Part shown: positions 15,676 through 23,645 of the stretch, piece after piece
Layout of the letters: every line of letters begins with the position of its first letter
Numbering within the stretch: the first letter of the stretch is position 1
Source of the DNA: UBA1724 sp963611685
Lineage (GTDB): Bacteria; Verrucomicrobiota; Lentisphaeria; Oligosphaerales; Oligosphaeraceae
Direction of reading: 5' to 3'
Assembly (NCBI GenBank): GCA_963611685.1
Contig: CAVDSU010000002.1
Coordinates: forward strand, 3,196 to 67,195
DNA length: 64,000 bases
Program-made: the position numbers and the translations under genes
Notes under the pieces: model-generated
Told to the model about the DNA's origin: nothing
Databases searched by the model: none
The model's input: only the letters and a program-made list of their open reading frames with translations

Positions 15676-16925
15676 TTAAGGAGCACTCCCCATCCGGCCT
15701 CGATGATATTGGAGTCGTTGGGCTTTCGGTTGAAGGGGATCATTCCGCGGTCGCCGCGGGAGTGGCAGGCGACGCTGGTGGGCTGTTTGCGCCAGATGGG
15801 GGTGCATTCCACGGCGGCCTGGAGGTTCTTGTTGACGATGATGAGCCAGCGTGAGCCATCCACGTCGTGGGTGAATTCTCCCACGAGCCAGTTTCCGGAA
15901 TTCGCCATTCCGGAGATGAGGCTATTTTCATCGGGTCCGGGCACGCGTTCGTCGGTGGAGGGGACGGTGCTTCCGAAGTGGTAGACGCGGTCGGAGCGCA
16001 GGTGATTGAGGACGTGTGCGTAGTTCTGGACGGTGAGATTGACCAGCTGCAGGTCATACCACACGGGGGAGCGGTGGAGGAAGTTGTCGATAGGGGAGTT
16101 GACCCATCCGGGGCTGTTGCTGGGCAGATAGAGGAACCAGGAGATTCCCTTTGCGCCGTAGGCCAGCCCGCTGAATGCCTGGTATGCCAGAGTGGTGACA
16201 TTGGGCTTGGCGTAGAAGCGGTGCTGGTTGGAGAGTGCGCAATACCACCAGGGCTTGTTGTACTTGAGGGAGAGCTTCCGGTAGATCTCCAGGCAGCTGT
16301 GCATGGTGGTGCGGATGTATCCGTCCTGGTAGAAGTTATACTGGTCGAAGCCCGTCATGGGGAAATCGCTGGCGAAGACCCGTTCCACATACTGCTCGTA
16401 GGTATCGGGCTCGTAGTGGTAAGGCTGCGTGCTGTTGGAATAGAGATTCAGGTACGCCACCTTGTTGGGGGCCATCTCCTTGAACATGGTGCCCACCTCG
16501 AAGACGCCGGGCAACTCGGCGTAAGAGGGCTCGTCCTTCACGTAGTAGCCCATCACCGCGTCTTCGTCCTTGTACTTCTCCACGATGGAGGCGTATTCCT
16601 GTCGCCAGACCTCCACATTGGGATTCCGCCAGTCGTACCGACCAATGGCGCTATTGAAGCTGCCATAGAAGACCTTCAAGCCCGCCTCCTTCGCGCGCTG
16701 CACCTGCAGGTCGTTGGTGGCGAATCCCGCGATGGTGATGCCGCACTCCTTCATGCCGGAGTAGATTTCGGGGTCGGCGGCGTGTTCTCCCACGAAGTCC
16801 ATGGGTCCCCAGGACATGATGGGGAAGGTGTTTTCGTCGGTCCAGATTTTTGCGGGGGCGTCCTGTGCCAGGAGCGCGGGGACCGCGATGACGAGCGCCA
16901 GCAGGAGAGTCGCGAATCGTTTCAT
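15663..16925 (-). CDS. secreted TIM-barrel protein, possible glycoside hydrolase
   Basis: 420 aa with a clear signal peptide (FATLLLALVIAVPALLA, cleavage near residue 20). After it the pattern of beta strands and helices suggests a TIM barrel: WGPMDFVGEHA, GITIAGFATND, GLKVFYG, then VMGYYVKDEPSYAEL, where the glutamate in KDEPS sits where the acid/base residue of clan GH-A enzymes lies. MTGFDQYNFYQD, PWWYCALSNQHRF and AYGAKGISWFLYLP resemble later strands. A small C-terminal beta domain ends in LLKVDF. I infer a carbohydrate-active enzyme in the periplasm or outside the cell; family and substrate are not determined. Confidence 0.55.
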   Translation of the reverse strand: MKRFATLLLALVIAVPALLAQDAPAKIWTDENTFPIMSWGPMDFVGEHAADPEIYSGMKECGITIAGFATNDLQVQRAKEAGLKVFYGSFNSAIGRYDWRNPNVEVWRQEYASIVEKYKDEDAVMGYYVKDEPSYAELPGVFEVGTMFKEMAPNKVAYLNLYSNSTQPYHYEPDTYEQYVERVFASDFPMTGFDQYNFYQDGYIRTTMHSCLEIYRKLSLKYNKPWWYCALSNQHRFYAKPNVTTLAYQAFSGLAYGAKGISWFLYLPSNSPGWVNSPIDNFLHRSPVWYDLQLVNLTVQNYAHVLNHLRSDRVYHFGSTVPSTDERVPGPDENSLISGMANSGNWLVGEFTHDVDGSRWLIIVNKNLQAAVECTPIWRKQPTSVACHSRGDRGMIPFNRKPNDSNIIEAGWGVLLKVDF

Positions 16926-16986
16926 GGGGGGTCTCAGGTGGGTTGTGTGGGTTGCCCTTCGGAGTGAGGGACGGAGGAGCAAGGAG

Positions 16987-17403
16987 TCAGAGAAGGAGTA
17001 CCAGGGTCCCGGCGACAATGAGTCCGCCGCCCGCCAGGGTCTGCCAAGTGAGCGGCTCCTTCAGGAAGACCAGCGCCAGGATCATTGCCAGGGGCACACT
17101 GAGCTTGTCCAGGGGCGCCACCTGGGAGGCGCGGCCCGTCTGGAGAGCGCGGAAGTAGAAGAGCCAGGAGAGTCCGGTGGAAAGCCCGGAGAGCGCCAGA
17201 AAGAGCCAGGTGCGGCAGCTCCAGTGGGTCAGCTGACCGGCCACGCCGGTGCATAGCGCGATTCCCCAGGAAAAGAAGAGAATCACCACCACACGCACGG
17301 CGGTGGCCAGATTGGAGTCCACCCCCTGGACGCCCAGCTTGCCGAAGAGCGTGGTCAGCGCCGCAAAGAGCGCCGAAAGCAGCGCGAAGATCTTCCAGTC
17401 CAT
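16987..17403 (-). CDS. single-domain EamA/DMT transporter
   Basis: 138 aa with about four to five membrane helices, matching one EamA repeat (most family members carry two and are about 300 aa). KLSVPLAMILALVFLKEPLTWQTLAGGGLIVAGTLVLLL is the typical C-terminal end of an EamA unit. Half-size members work as dimers. It lies between the TIM-barrel gene and the DUF362 gene on the same strand, with gaps of 61 and 54 bp. The substrate is unknown. Confidence 0.8.
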   Translation of the reverse strand: MDWKIFALLSALFAALTTLFGKLGVQGVDSNLATAVRVVVILFFSWGIALCTGVAGQLTHWSCRTWLFLALSGLSTGLSWLFYFRALQTGRASQVAPLDKLSVPLAMILALVFLKEPLTWQTLAGGGLIVAGTLVLLL

Positions 17404-17457
17404 GGATGTGCAAGCGGCACCAGAGACGCGCCCTCCCCCCGTCGTTGCGGAATTCCG

Positions 17458-18573
17458 CTACTTGACGGTGATCAATTCGTACTGCCGGGTGCCCAGCCCG
17501 ATGCGTTCGGCGTGTTCCAGCTGGATGCGCCAGTTGGTGCCGGCGCCCACGGTGTCCAAGTGGTCCCGGTGGCTCTTCGCCTGGAGCTCGCCCAGCTTGC
17601 TGTCCTGGATCACGGGCGCCGCATTCACGGCATCCACGCATGCCTGGTCCAGCGCCACGGGATCGGCGGAGGCGAACATCCCGATATTCGGGACGATTCC
17701 GCGGTCGTTTTCGGGGTGGCAGTCGCAGTTGGGGGAGACATCCATGACGAGGCTGGCGTGGAAGTGTGGGCGTCCATCCAGGACCGCCATGGTGTATTCC
17801 GCCATCTTCTTGTCCACGGAACCGGGCTCGCTGCTGAAATTCGGCTCGATGGCGTCCTTGGGGCAGATACCGATGCACTGTCCGCATCCCACGCAGCGCT
17901 CGTGATCCAGATGGCACTTCCCGTTTTCGAAGGTCGGCGCCTGGTGTGCGCAGATCTTGGCGCACATCCGGCATCCCACGCACTTCGCGGGATTCACCTG
18001 GGGCTTCGCGTCGCAATGCTGGTCCATCTTGCCGGCGCGGGAGCCGCAGCCCATTCCGATATTCTTGATGGCGCCGCCGAAGCCGGTCATCTCGTGTCCC
18101 TTGAAGTGTGTCAAGGAGAGGAAGACATCCGCATCCATGATGGCGTGGCCAATGCGCGCCTTCTTCACCAGGATGCCATTGCGCACGGGGACCTCCACGT
18201 CGTCGGTGCCGCGCAATCCGTCGCCGATGAGGATATGGCATCCGGTGGTGTAGGGAGTGAAGCCATTGAGATAGGCGGTCTCAATGTGGTCCAGGGCGTC
18301 CTTGCGGTGTCCCACATAGAGGGTATTGCAGTCGGTGAGGAAGGGCTTTCCGCCCAGCCGCTTCACCTCGTCAGCCATGGCGCGGGCGTAGTTTGGGCGG
18401 ACGAAGGAGAGATTTCCCAATTCGCCAAAATGGAGCTTGATGGCGGTGAACTTCCCTTGGAAGTCAATCTTGTCCATGCCCGCGGCACGCAGCAACTGCA
18501 CCAGCTTGCCGGTGAGCCCATTGCCAAATGCCTTCGTGTGCAAGTCCGTGAAAAAGACCTTCGCTTTCTCCAT
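17458..18573 (-). CDS. DUF362 protein with two [4Fe-4S] clusters
   Basis: 371 aa. The start at 18573 has AAAGAGGAGAG upstream. The N-terminal DUF362 domain (about 1-190) includes AIKLHFGELGNLSFVRP and THFKGHEMTGFGGAIKNIGMGC. A ferredoxin insert follows (about 205-250) with CVGCRMCAKIC and CVGCGQCIGICP, giving two [4Fe-4S] sites, and DUF362 resumes with ASADPVALDQACVDAVN. Such proteins are frequent in anaerobes and are assumed to take part in electron transfer, but no reaction is established. It heads the leftward group that includes the EamA transporter. Confidence 0.85.
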   Translation of the reverse strand: MEKAKVFFTDLHTKAFGNGLTGKLVQLLRAAGMDKIDFQGKFTAIKLHFGELGNLSFVRPNYARAMADEVKRLGGKPFLTDCNTLYVGHRKDALDHIETAYLNGFTPYTTGCHILIGDGLRGTDDVEVPVRNGILVKKARIGHAIMDADVFLSLTHFKGHEMTGFGGAIKNIGMGCGSRAGKMDQHCDAKPQVNPAKCVGCRMCAKICAHQAPTFENGKCHLDHERCVGCGQCIGICPKDAIEPNFSSEPGSVDKKMAEYTMAVLDGRPHFHASLVMDVSPNCDCHPENDRGIVPNIGMFASADPVALDQACVDAVNAAPVIQDSKLGELQAKSHRDHLDTVGAGTNWRIQLEHAERIGLGTRQYELITVK

Positions 18574-18810
18574 GAACAGTCTCTCCTCTTTCAGAATAGC
18601 AACCCAGCCCTCCCGGAGCGCGGCGGGTGTGTTGAAAAAAGAGAGTGCGCGCCAGGAGGGGAAAACAACCGGCAAAATATACCCACTGGCACCAATTCTT
18701 TGCTAGAAAACGCACAGAATGCCCATGCCAGGCATACCGCTCGCCTTGCCGACGGAAACAACGGCGCGGGCATTCCGGATGACACTCTGTGTCAACGCCA
18801 GACGAGATGC

Positions 18811-18845
18811 AAAAAGGGCCCGCCGACGCCATGTCGACGGGCCCT
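18811..18845 (-). terminator. Rho-independent terminator of the pseudopilin gene
   Basis: On the minus strand GGGCCCGTCGAC and GTCGGCGGGCCC arms are followed by TTTTT. It lies 28 bp after the pseudopilin stop. Confidence 0.88.
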
Positions 18846-18872
18846 TCGCGGCTTCAGGTATCTAGGACTCGC

Positions 18873-19631
18873 CTAGTCCTGGGCGTTGATCCAGCCACCC
18901 TGACCACCGATGTAGGTGGGGCGGAAGTAGCGGCTCTTGTGGCAGTTCATGTTCTCGTCGAACTTCCCCTTGTTGAGGCTCGTCACAGAGTAGTCGGGGA
19001 GCAGAACGTTGCAGAGGCCGTCGTGGCGGCGAGAGAGCGCGTAGTATGCGGTGGCGCTGTCTTCACGGCACTGGACATTCCAGCCATTGAACATGGAGGT
19101 ATCATCCCAAGTGATGGTAGAGGAGAGAGTGGACGCGCCGTCCGCGATGAAGACGGGTGTCTCGCCATTCTTGCAGGCACGGCTAATAGAGCTGATGGTC
19201 TGGGGTTTCGGATAGTCGTCTGTCGGCAGGTTGTGACGATAGCCCAGCACGCGGATGCTGAAGGAATAGCTGACGCTCTTTGCAATCGTGTTGTGGGGAG
19301 CGGTGTCGTTCTTGCCGGTGTAGACAATGTCCTTGCTGTCAGCAGGGCAACGGAAGTGCTTGATGTCCATGTTCCAGTTTTCAATGAAGTACTGAACCCA
19401 GAAGACATGGTCGCCATACTGTCCAGAGGGGAAGCGCAGAGTGGGGTAGTAGTCGTCGTAGTCGTTGTTGTAGAGGGCGATCGTCAAGCCGATCTGCTTG
19501 ATGTTGTTCACGCAGCTGATGGAACGCGCCTTCGCACGGGCCTTGGAAAGCGCCGGCAACAACATGGCCGCCAAGATGGCAATGATGGCGATCACGACGA
19601 GCAATTCAATGAGGGTAAAGTGCTTACGCAT
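18873..19631 (-). CDS. pseudopilin-like protein with prepilin leader
   Basis: 252 aa. The N-terminus MRKH-FTLIELLVVIAIIAI is a class III prepilin leader and hydrophobic stalk, followed by MLLPALSKARAKARSISCVNNIKQIG, a pattern very common in Lentisphaerota and Planctomycetes proteins with a DUF1559-like or GspG-like fold. The residue before the cleavage phenylalanine is His, not the usual Gly. The globular part contains CPADSKD and a C-terminal YIGGQGGWINA motif. These proteins occur in large families in the phylum, and most are not linked to a specific pilus. No peptidase or secretion ATPase is nearby. Confidence 0.85.
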   Translation of the reverse strand: MRKHFTLIELLVVIAIIAILAAMLLPALSKARAKARSISCVNNIKQIGLTIALYNNDYDDYYPTLRFPSGQYGDHVFWVQYFIENWNMDIKHFRCPADSKDIVYTGKNDTAPHNTIAKSVSYSFSIRVLGYRHNLPTDDYPKPQTISSISRACKNGETPVFIADGASTLSSTITWDDTSMFNGWNVQCREDSATAYYALSRRHDGLCNVLLPDYSVTSLNKGKFDENMNCHKSRYFRPTYIGGQGGWINAQD

Positions 19632-19944
19632 GGTTTTGAGGATTTTGCTGTAAGTTTTCAGGAGGGGACAAAAAGTCAGCGTCTTATCCATATTTTACGA
19701 AAAAAAAAAAAAATCAAATCAAGAGTGCGCACCGACTTTTTTGCCGTTTTTCCAAACTTCTTCTCCCTCCCAAATCGGGAAAAGTTCTCGGATAGCGGAA
19801 TAGATTTAGCGAACGGCGGGGTGATCCTTGGTCCTGGCCGGCGCCTTCCGCCCATCCTAGGCAGAGTGCCTTGTCCCGCAATTGTCCCCCAGAATTTTCC
19901 GGCGCCCCGGCGCATTCCTTCCCCAACTCCATTTTCTTTACCCC
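19632..19944. promoter_or_regulatory. divergent control region between pseudopilin and GH127 genes
   Basis: 313 bp without genes. It holds a 14-A tract at 19700-19713 flanked by AT-rich sequence (ATTTTA, AATCAA), unusual in this GC-rich region and likely part of the pseudopilin promoter. No promoter with correct spacing could be assigned for either gene. Confidence 0.4.
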
Positions 19945-21711
19945 ATGCTTACCAACCATTTCCAGATTCTTCCCGCCCGTGCCGTAACGCTGAAGGGCGA
20001 GCTTGGCAAAGCGGCGGAGTTATGCCGTGAGAACTTCCTGAAGCGCGCCAACTGGAAGGCTCTCGTGGAGGTCTTCCGGACTCGGAAGGAGACCACCTCC
20101 TGGCGCTGTGAATTCTGGGGAAAGCTGTTGCGCGGCGCCATCCTCATGGCGTACACCACGGGAGACCCGGAGTTGACGCAGCTCATCAAGGAGACCATCT
20201 ACGACATGATCTCCACCCAGGACCCCAATGGTTGCATCAGCACCACCGCGCCGGAGAACCAGCCGGGCACTTGGGACATGTGGGGCCGCAAATATGTGCT
20301 GTGGGGCTTCCTGCGCTACTACCAGTATCTTGACCAGGATCCCAAGGTCCTGGAGGCCGCCTGCAAACTGGCGGACCACATCATGACCCAGATGGGCCCC
20401 GCCGAGGGCGCCCTGCCGGTCACCGAGGTCGGCTCCCACAACGGCATGGCCGCCTGTTCCATGATGGACATCATCGTGCGCCTCTACCGCCTCACCGGCA
20501 ACCAGAAGTATCTGGACTACGCAAAATACCTCGCGAAATCCGGCTGCTACAAAGGCGACGACATCTTCCAGGCCGCGTTGGCGAAGCGCCATCCCAACCA
20601 GATCGCCAACCACAAGGGCTACGAGATGACCAGCTGCTTCCAGGGGCTGGGCGAGCTCTGCCTGGAGACGGATGACTTCCCCCAAGCCCGGGAGATCCTC
20701 CTCAACTACTACGAGGGCGTCCGCGACCGCGAGATCATGTGCACGGGCGTAGGCGGTGGCGGCGACTGCTGGGGCGAGAAGTGGAACGACATGGCCTTCA
20801 AGCAGAATCTGCAGTATCCCGATCCCGAGGTGGATGGCGCCATGGGCGAGACCTGCGTCACCGTCACCTGGCTCCACTACCTGGAGCGCATCCTGCAGCT
20901 CACGGGCGACGCAAAGGTCTTCGACCAGTGCGAGCTCTCCTTCTACAACGCGCTCTTGGGGGCCATGACCCCCGATGGCACGAATTTCCTCCATCGGAAT
21001 CCCACCCCCCTCGCCGGCACCAGATTCACCCCCGAAAACCCCATCCCACTCTACGCCGGAGCCTGGAAAATCCCCAACCCCGACCAGATGCTGGTCTGCT
21101 ACAACGAGTCCTTCTACGGAATGGACTGCTGCAGAGTCCAGGGCCCCGAGGGGCTCGGCTTGGCGCCCCTCCTGGGCGTCATGGCCACCAAGGACGCCAA
21201 CGCCCTCGTCTTCAATCTCTACGAAGACATGGAGGTCCACCACCAGGGCGTCAAGTACCTGGTCGCCGGCGGATGGCCCTTCTCCGAGAAGGCCGTCACC
21301 ATCACCCTGAAGATGGACGCCCCGAAGGCCTTCCCCATCCTCTTCCGTGTCCCCGAACGGGAATCCGGAAAGGCCTTCCTGGACGTCAACGGGCAGTCCT
21401 ACGACGCCGTCCCCGGCACCTACCTCACCGTGGAACGGGAGTGGAAGGACGGCGACGTCGTCACCCTCCACTTTGACTACACGCTGCGCACGCGCGACCT
21501 GCCCACCACCCCCGCCACCTTCTGCTACATGAAGGGCGCCGTGGTCCTGGCGGAGGACGCGCGACTGAACCGGAACCACCGCGTTACCACCTCCTACCGC
21601 ATGGCATTCCCCAATAACGCCGAAGGCACCCGGTACCTCTGCGACTACGCCTCCGCCGGCAGCGAATTCCTGGAGGTCTACGGCTTCCGCGTGGTCTTCC
21701 CCAAAGAGTAG
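19945..21711 (+). CDS. GH127-type beta-L-arabinofuranosidase-like protein
   Basis: 588 aa, the DUF1680/GH127 fold: an alpha/alpha barrel (to about residue 430) followed by beta domains. The zinc-thiolate site of the family is visible as GETC (Glu302 and Cys304) and DCCR (Cys395 and Cys396); in characterised members a cysteine of the CC pair is the nucleophile. Further blocks are WGRKYVLWGFLRYYQ and GGGGDCWGEKWND. No signal peptide is seen, so it may act on imported oligosaccharides in the cytoplasm. The start at 19945 has no strong Shine-Dalgarno. It is the only rightward gene between two leftward groups. Beta-L-arabinofuranosidase is the typical activity, but related specificities exist. Confidence 0.82.
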   Translation: MLTNHFQILPARAVTLKGELGKAAELCRENFLKRANWKALVEVFRTRKETTSWRCEFWGKLLRGAILMAYTTGDPELTQLIKETIYDMISTQDPNGCISTTAPENQPGTWDMWGRKYVLWGFLRYYQYLDQDPKVLEAACKLADHIMTQMGPAEGALPVTEVGSHNGMAACSMMDIIVRLYRLTGNQKYLDYAKYLAKSGCYKGDDIFQAALAKRHPNQIANHKGYEMTSCFQGLGELCLETDDFPQAREILLNYYEGVRDREIMCTGVGGGGDCWGEKWNDMAFKQNLQYPDPEVDGAMGETCVTVTWLHYLERILQLTGDAKVFDQCELSFYNALLGAMTPDGTNFLHRNPTPLAGTRFTPENPIPLYAGAWKIPNPDQMLVCYNESFYGMDCCRVQGPEGLGLAPLLGVMATKDANALVFNLYEDMEVHHQGVKYLVAGGWPFSEKAVTITLKMDAPKAFPILFRVPERESGKAFLDVNGQSYDAVPGTYLTVEREWKDGDVVTLHFDYTLRTRDLPTTPATFCYMKGAVVLAEDARLNRNHRVTTSYRMAFPNNAEGTRYLCDYASAGSEFLEVYGFRVVFPKE

Positions 21712-21778
21712 CGCGCTTGCCTCGCATCGCACAGGGAGGGACGCCCCCGTCCGCCCCTCCCCCACACAACAACCACAC

Positions 21779-21816
21779 AAAAAAAGGGCCCGCTGGCAGC
21801 ATCTGCCAACGGGCCC
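21779..21816 (-). terminator. Rho-independent terminator after tsaB
   Basis: On the minus strand CGTTGGCAG and CTGCCAGCG extended by GGGCCC on each side form a 14-bp stem with a 3-nt loop, followed by TTTTTTT. It ends the long leftward series that starts at clpC. The sequence closely resembles the terminator at 18811-18845. Confidence 0.92.
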
Positions 21817-21831
21817 TTCGGCTATCTGCGG

Positions 21832-22530
21832 CTAGCTTCTCAGCACCGCGGGCTTCACGAAGACCGCCTGTCGGACATAGAGGGGCTCGGTGGACTTCTC
21901 CTGTTCGGCGGCGTCTTTGGGCCAGGGATAGAATTCCTCGGGGGCGGCGAGCAGGCAGCATGCGGGCACGCCCTCCAGGATCAGCGTCTTCTCCTTCACC
22001 TCTGCGGGGCAGATGGCGAGGATTTCCGGCTGGACGGTGGCGTATCGTGCGCAGGCGTTCTCGGGGGACAGGAGTGCCTCGGGCGTCAGTGCCTCGGGGG
22101 CAGCCAGGAGTTTCAGGGCGCCGTCGGCTTGCCGCTGGAAGCGCGCCAGGAGGACCTCGCCGCAACGGCCGTCATGGAGGGATCCCAGGATCTCGCCGGC
22201 GTCGCCTTCGGGGAGTGCGCAAGCCAGTGCATAGGCGGAGGGGACGCCGCGGAGGACGGCGCCGCTGGAGAGCGCCACGCCCTTCACCGCCGCAATGCCG
22301 CAGCGCAATCCTGCGAAGGAGCCCGGTCCGATGCCCAGGGACCACTTGCTCACCTGGGAGAAGGTGGCGTTTGCCTTGTTCAGGCAGTCCTGGAGCCAGG
22401 GCACCAGGAGGCGGTCGCTTTCTCGTCCCACGGCGGGGAGTCTCTCCTGCAGAATGGGGTTTCCGTTTTCGTCTCCCAGGCAGAGAGAGAATCCCAGGGA
22501 GGTATCCAATGCGGCAGTCAGGTTGTTCAT
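21832..22530 (-). CDS. tsaB: tRNA threonylcarbamoyladenosine biosynthesis protein TsaB
   Basis: 232 aa. The start at 22530 overlaps the stop of the previous gene (ATGA) and puts the ALDTS strand at the N-terminus as in homologues. LGIGPGSFAGLRCGIAAVKGVAL is the TsaB signature (GPGSFTGLR-type, here with Ala for Thr). TsaB is a catalytically inactive ASKHA protein that binds TsaD and is needed for the t6A modification of tRNAs reading ANN codons. Last gene of the series, 16 bp before a terminator. Confidence 0.92.
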   Translation of the reverse strand: MNNLTAALDTSLGFSLCLGDENGNPILQERLPAVGRESDRLLVPWLQDCLNKANATFSQVSKWSLGIGPGSFAGLRCGIAAVKGVALSSGAVLRGVPSAYALACALPEGDAGEILGSLHDGRCGEVLLARFQRQADGALKLLAAPEALTPEALLSPENACARYATVQPEILAICPAEVKEKTLILEGVPACCLLAAPEEFYPWPKDAAEQEKSTEPLYVRQAVFVKPAVLRS

Positions 22531-23645
22531 AAGTCGTGAAAGATTCTGCATTCGTGTTCGGAGCGCGCCAGCAACTGCTGGCAGGACTCCTCTCCCCGGC
22601 GGTAGCAGGAAGACCCGAGGAGATGATCAAAGTGTGCGGCGTGGAATTGCAGGGCGTCCGGGTATTCCCGTCGGACGGCCTCCAGGAGTTCCACGGCAGG
22701 AGCGAAACTCCGGCATTTCACCGGGTCCGTAACCACAAAACGCACTCCGCCACAAGGAATTCCGGCGTGCTTGCTGCAAGCCGGCGCAAAGGCGGCCGGT
22801 TCCAGATCCAGCCCGGGGAAGCCGTGGTGGTCCATGGCCTGGAGCACGCGTGCGCCATCCACGAAAGGCGCGCCAACCATCTGGAAGGGCGCCTGTGTGC
22901 CCCGTCCCTCCGAGAGATTCGTTCCCTCGAAGAGGCAGGTGCCGGGATAGCAGCAGAGCGCCTCGAAGGTCGGGAGATTCGGGGAGGGAGGCACCCAGGG
23001 GACGCCAAACTGCGGAAAGAGGACGGTGCTGGCGTCCGCGGTCCCCTCGGGGAGTCCGTATTTCAGGACAGCGAGGTCCATGTCGGGGAAGACGCCCTCG
23101 TGGGCGTGCGCGTAGAGTGCGTATTCTCCCAGGCTCATGCCGTGTCGGACGGGGACAGCGCAGGCGCCCACGTCGGAGCGCAGAGAGGGCTCCAGGAGGG
23201 GCCCCTCCAGGATCCTCCCCAGGGGATTCGGACGATCCAGGAGGCAGGCACGGACGCCATGAGCGGCGCAGCCCTTCAGCACCTGGAAGACCGTGTGGGC
23301 GTAGGTGTAGTAGCGCACTCCCACATCGGGAAGGTCAATGAGCAGCACCTGGAAGCGCTTCCAGGCCTCCTCGGGGAGGCTCTTCTCCTTTCCGTAGAGA
23401 CTGACCACCGGGAGGCCGGTGGACGCATCCCGTCCGTCGGGGACCTCCTCGCCTGCCGGGAGGCTCCCCGCCAGGCCGTGTTCGGGGGAGAGCAGCAGCG
23501 CCAGGTTCACGCCGCCCTGGCGCAGACGGTCGGTCGTCCGGACGCCGGAAGAGTCCCGTGCGGCGTCGTTGGTGAGCAGTGCGCAGGGGGCGGTGCGGTA
23601 GTCCGAGAAGGGGAAATGATCGATGGCGTAGAGTCCGTCGCTCAT
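22527..23645 (-). CDS. namZ: NamZ-like (GH171/DUF1343) exo-beta-N-acetylmuramidase
   Basis: 372 aa, single DUF1343 domain. Typical blocks are LLTNDAARDSSGVRTTDRL, LLSPEHGLAG, IDLPDVGVRYYTYAHTV, LLDRPNPLGR, VPVRHGMSLGEYA and FEGTNLSEGRGT. The founding NamZ releases N-acetylmuramic acid from the non-reducing end of peptidoglycan fragments. Family members are often secreted; this one has no signal peptide, so it would act in the cytoplasm on imported muropeptides, or is annotated too short. Both ends overlap neighbours by ATGA (rpoN upstream, tsaB downstream), so expression is translationally coupled. Confidence 0.88.
   Translation of the reverse strand: MSDGLYAIDHFPFSDYRTAPCALLTNDAARDSSGVRTTDRLRQGGVNLALLLSPEHGLAGSLPAGEEVPDGRDASTGLPVVSLYGKEKSLPEEAWKRFQVLLIDLPDVGVRYYTYAHTVFQVLKGCAAHGVRACLLDRPNPLGRILEGPLLEPSLRSDVGACAVPVRHGMSLGEYALYAHAHEGVFPDMDLAVLKYGLPEGTADASTVLFPQFGVPWVPPSPNLPTFEALCCYPGTCLFEGTNLSEGRGTQAPFQMVGAPFVDGARVLQAMDHHGFPGLDLEPAAFAPACSKHAGIPCGGVRFVVTDPVKCRSFAPAVELLEAVRREYPDALQFHAAHFDHLLGSSCYRRGEESCQQLLARSEHECRIFHDL

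Noticed and set aside
18687..18704. TGGCACCAATTCTTTGCT as a sigma-54 promoter
   Set aside because: The distance between the GG and GC pairs is two bases too long for sigma-54, and no rightward gene starts nearby.
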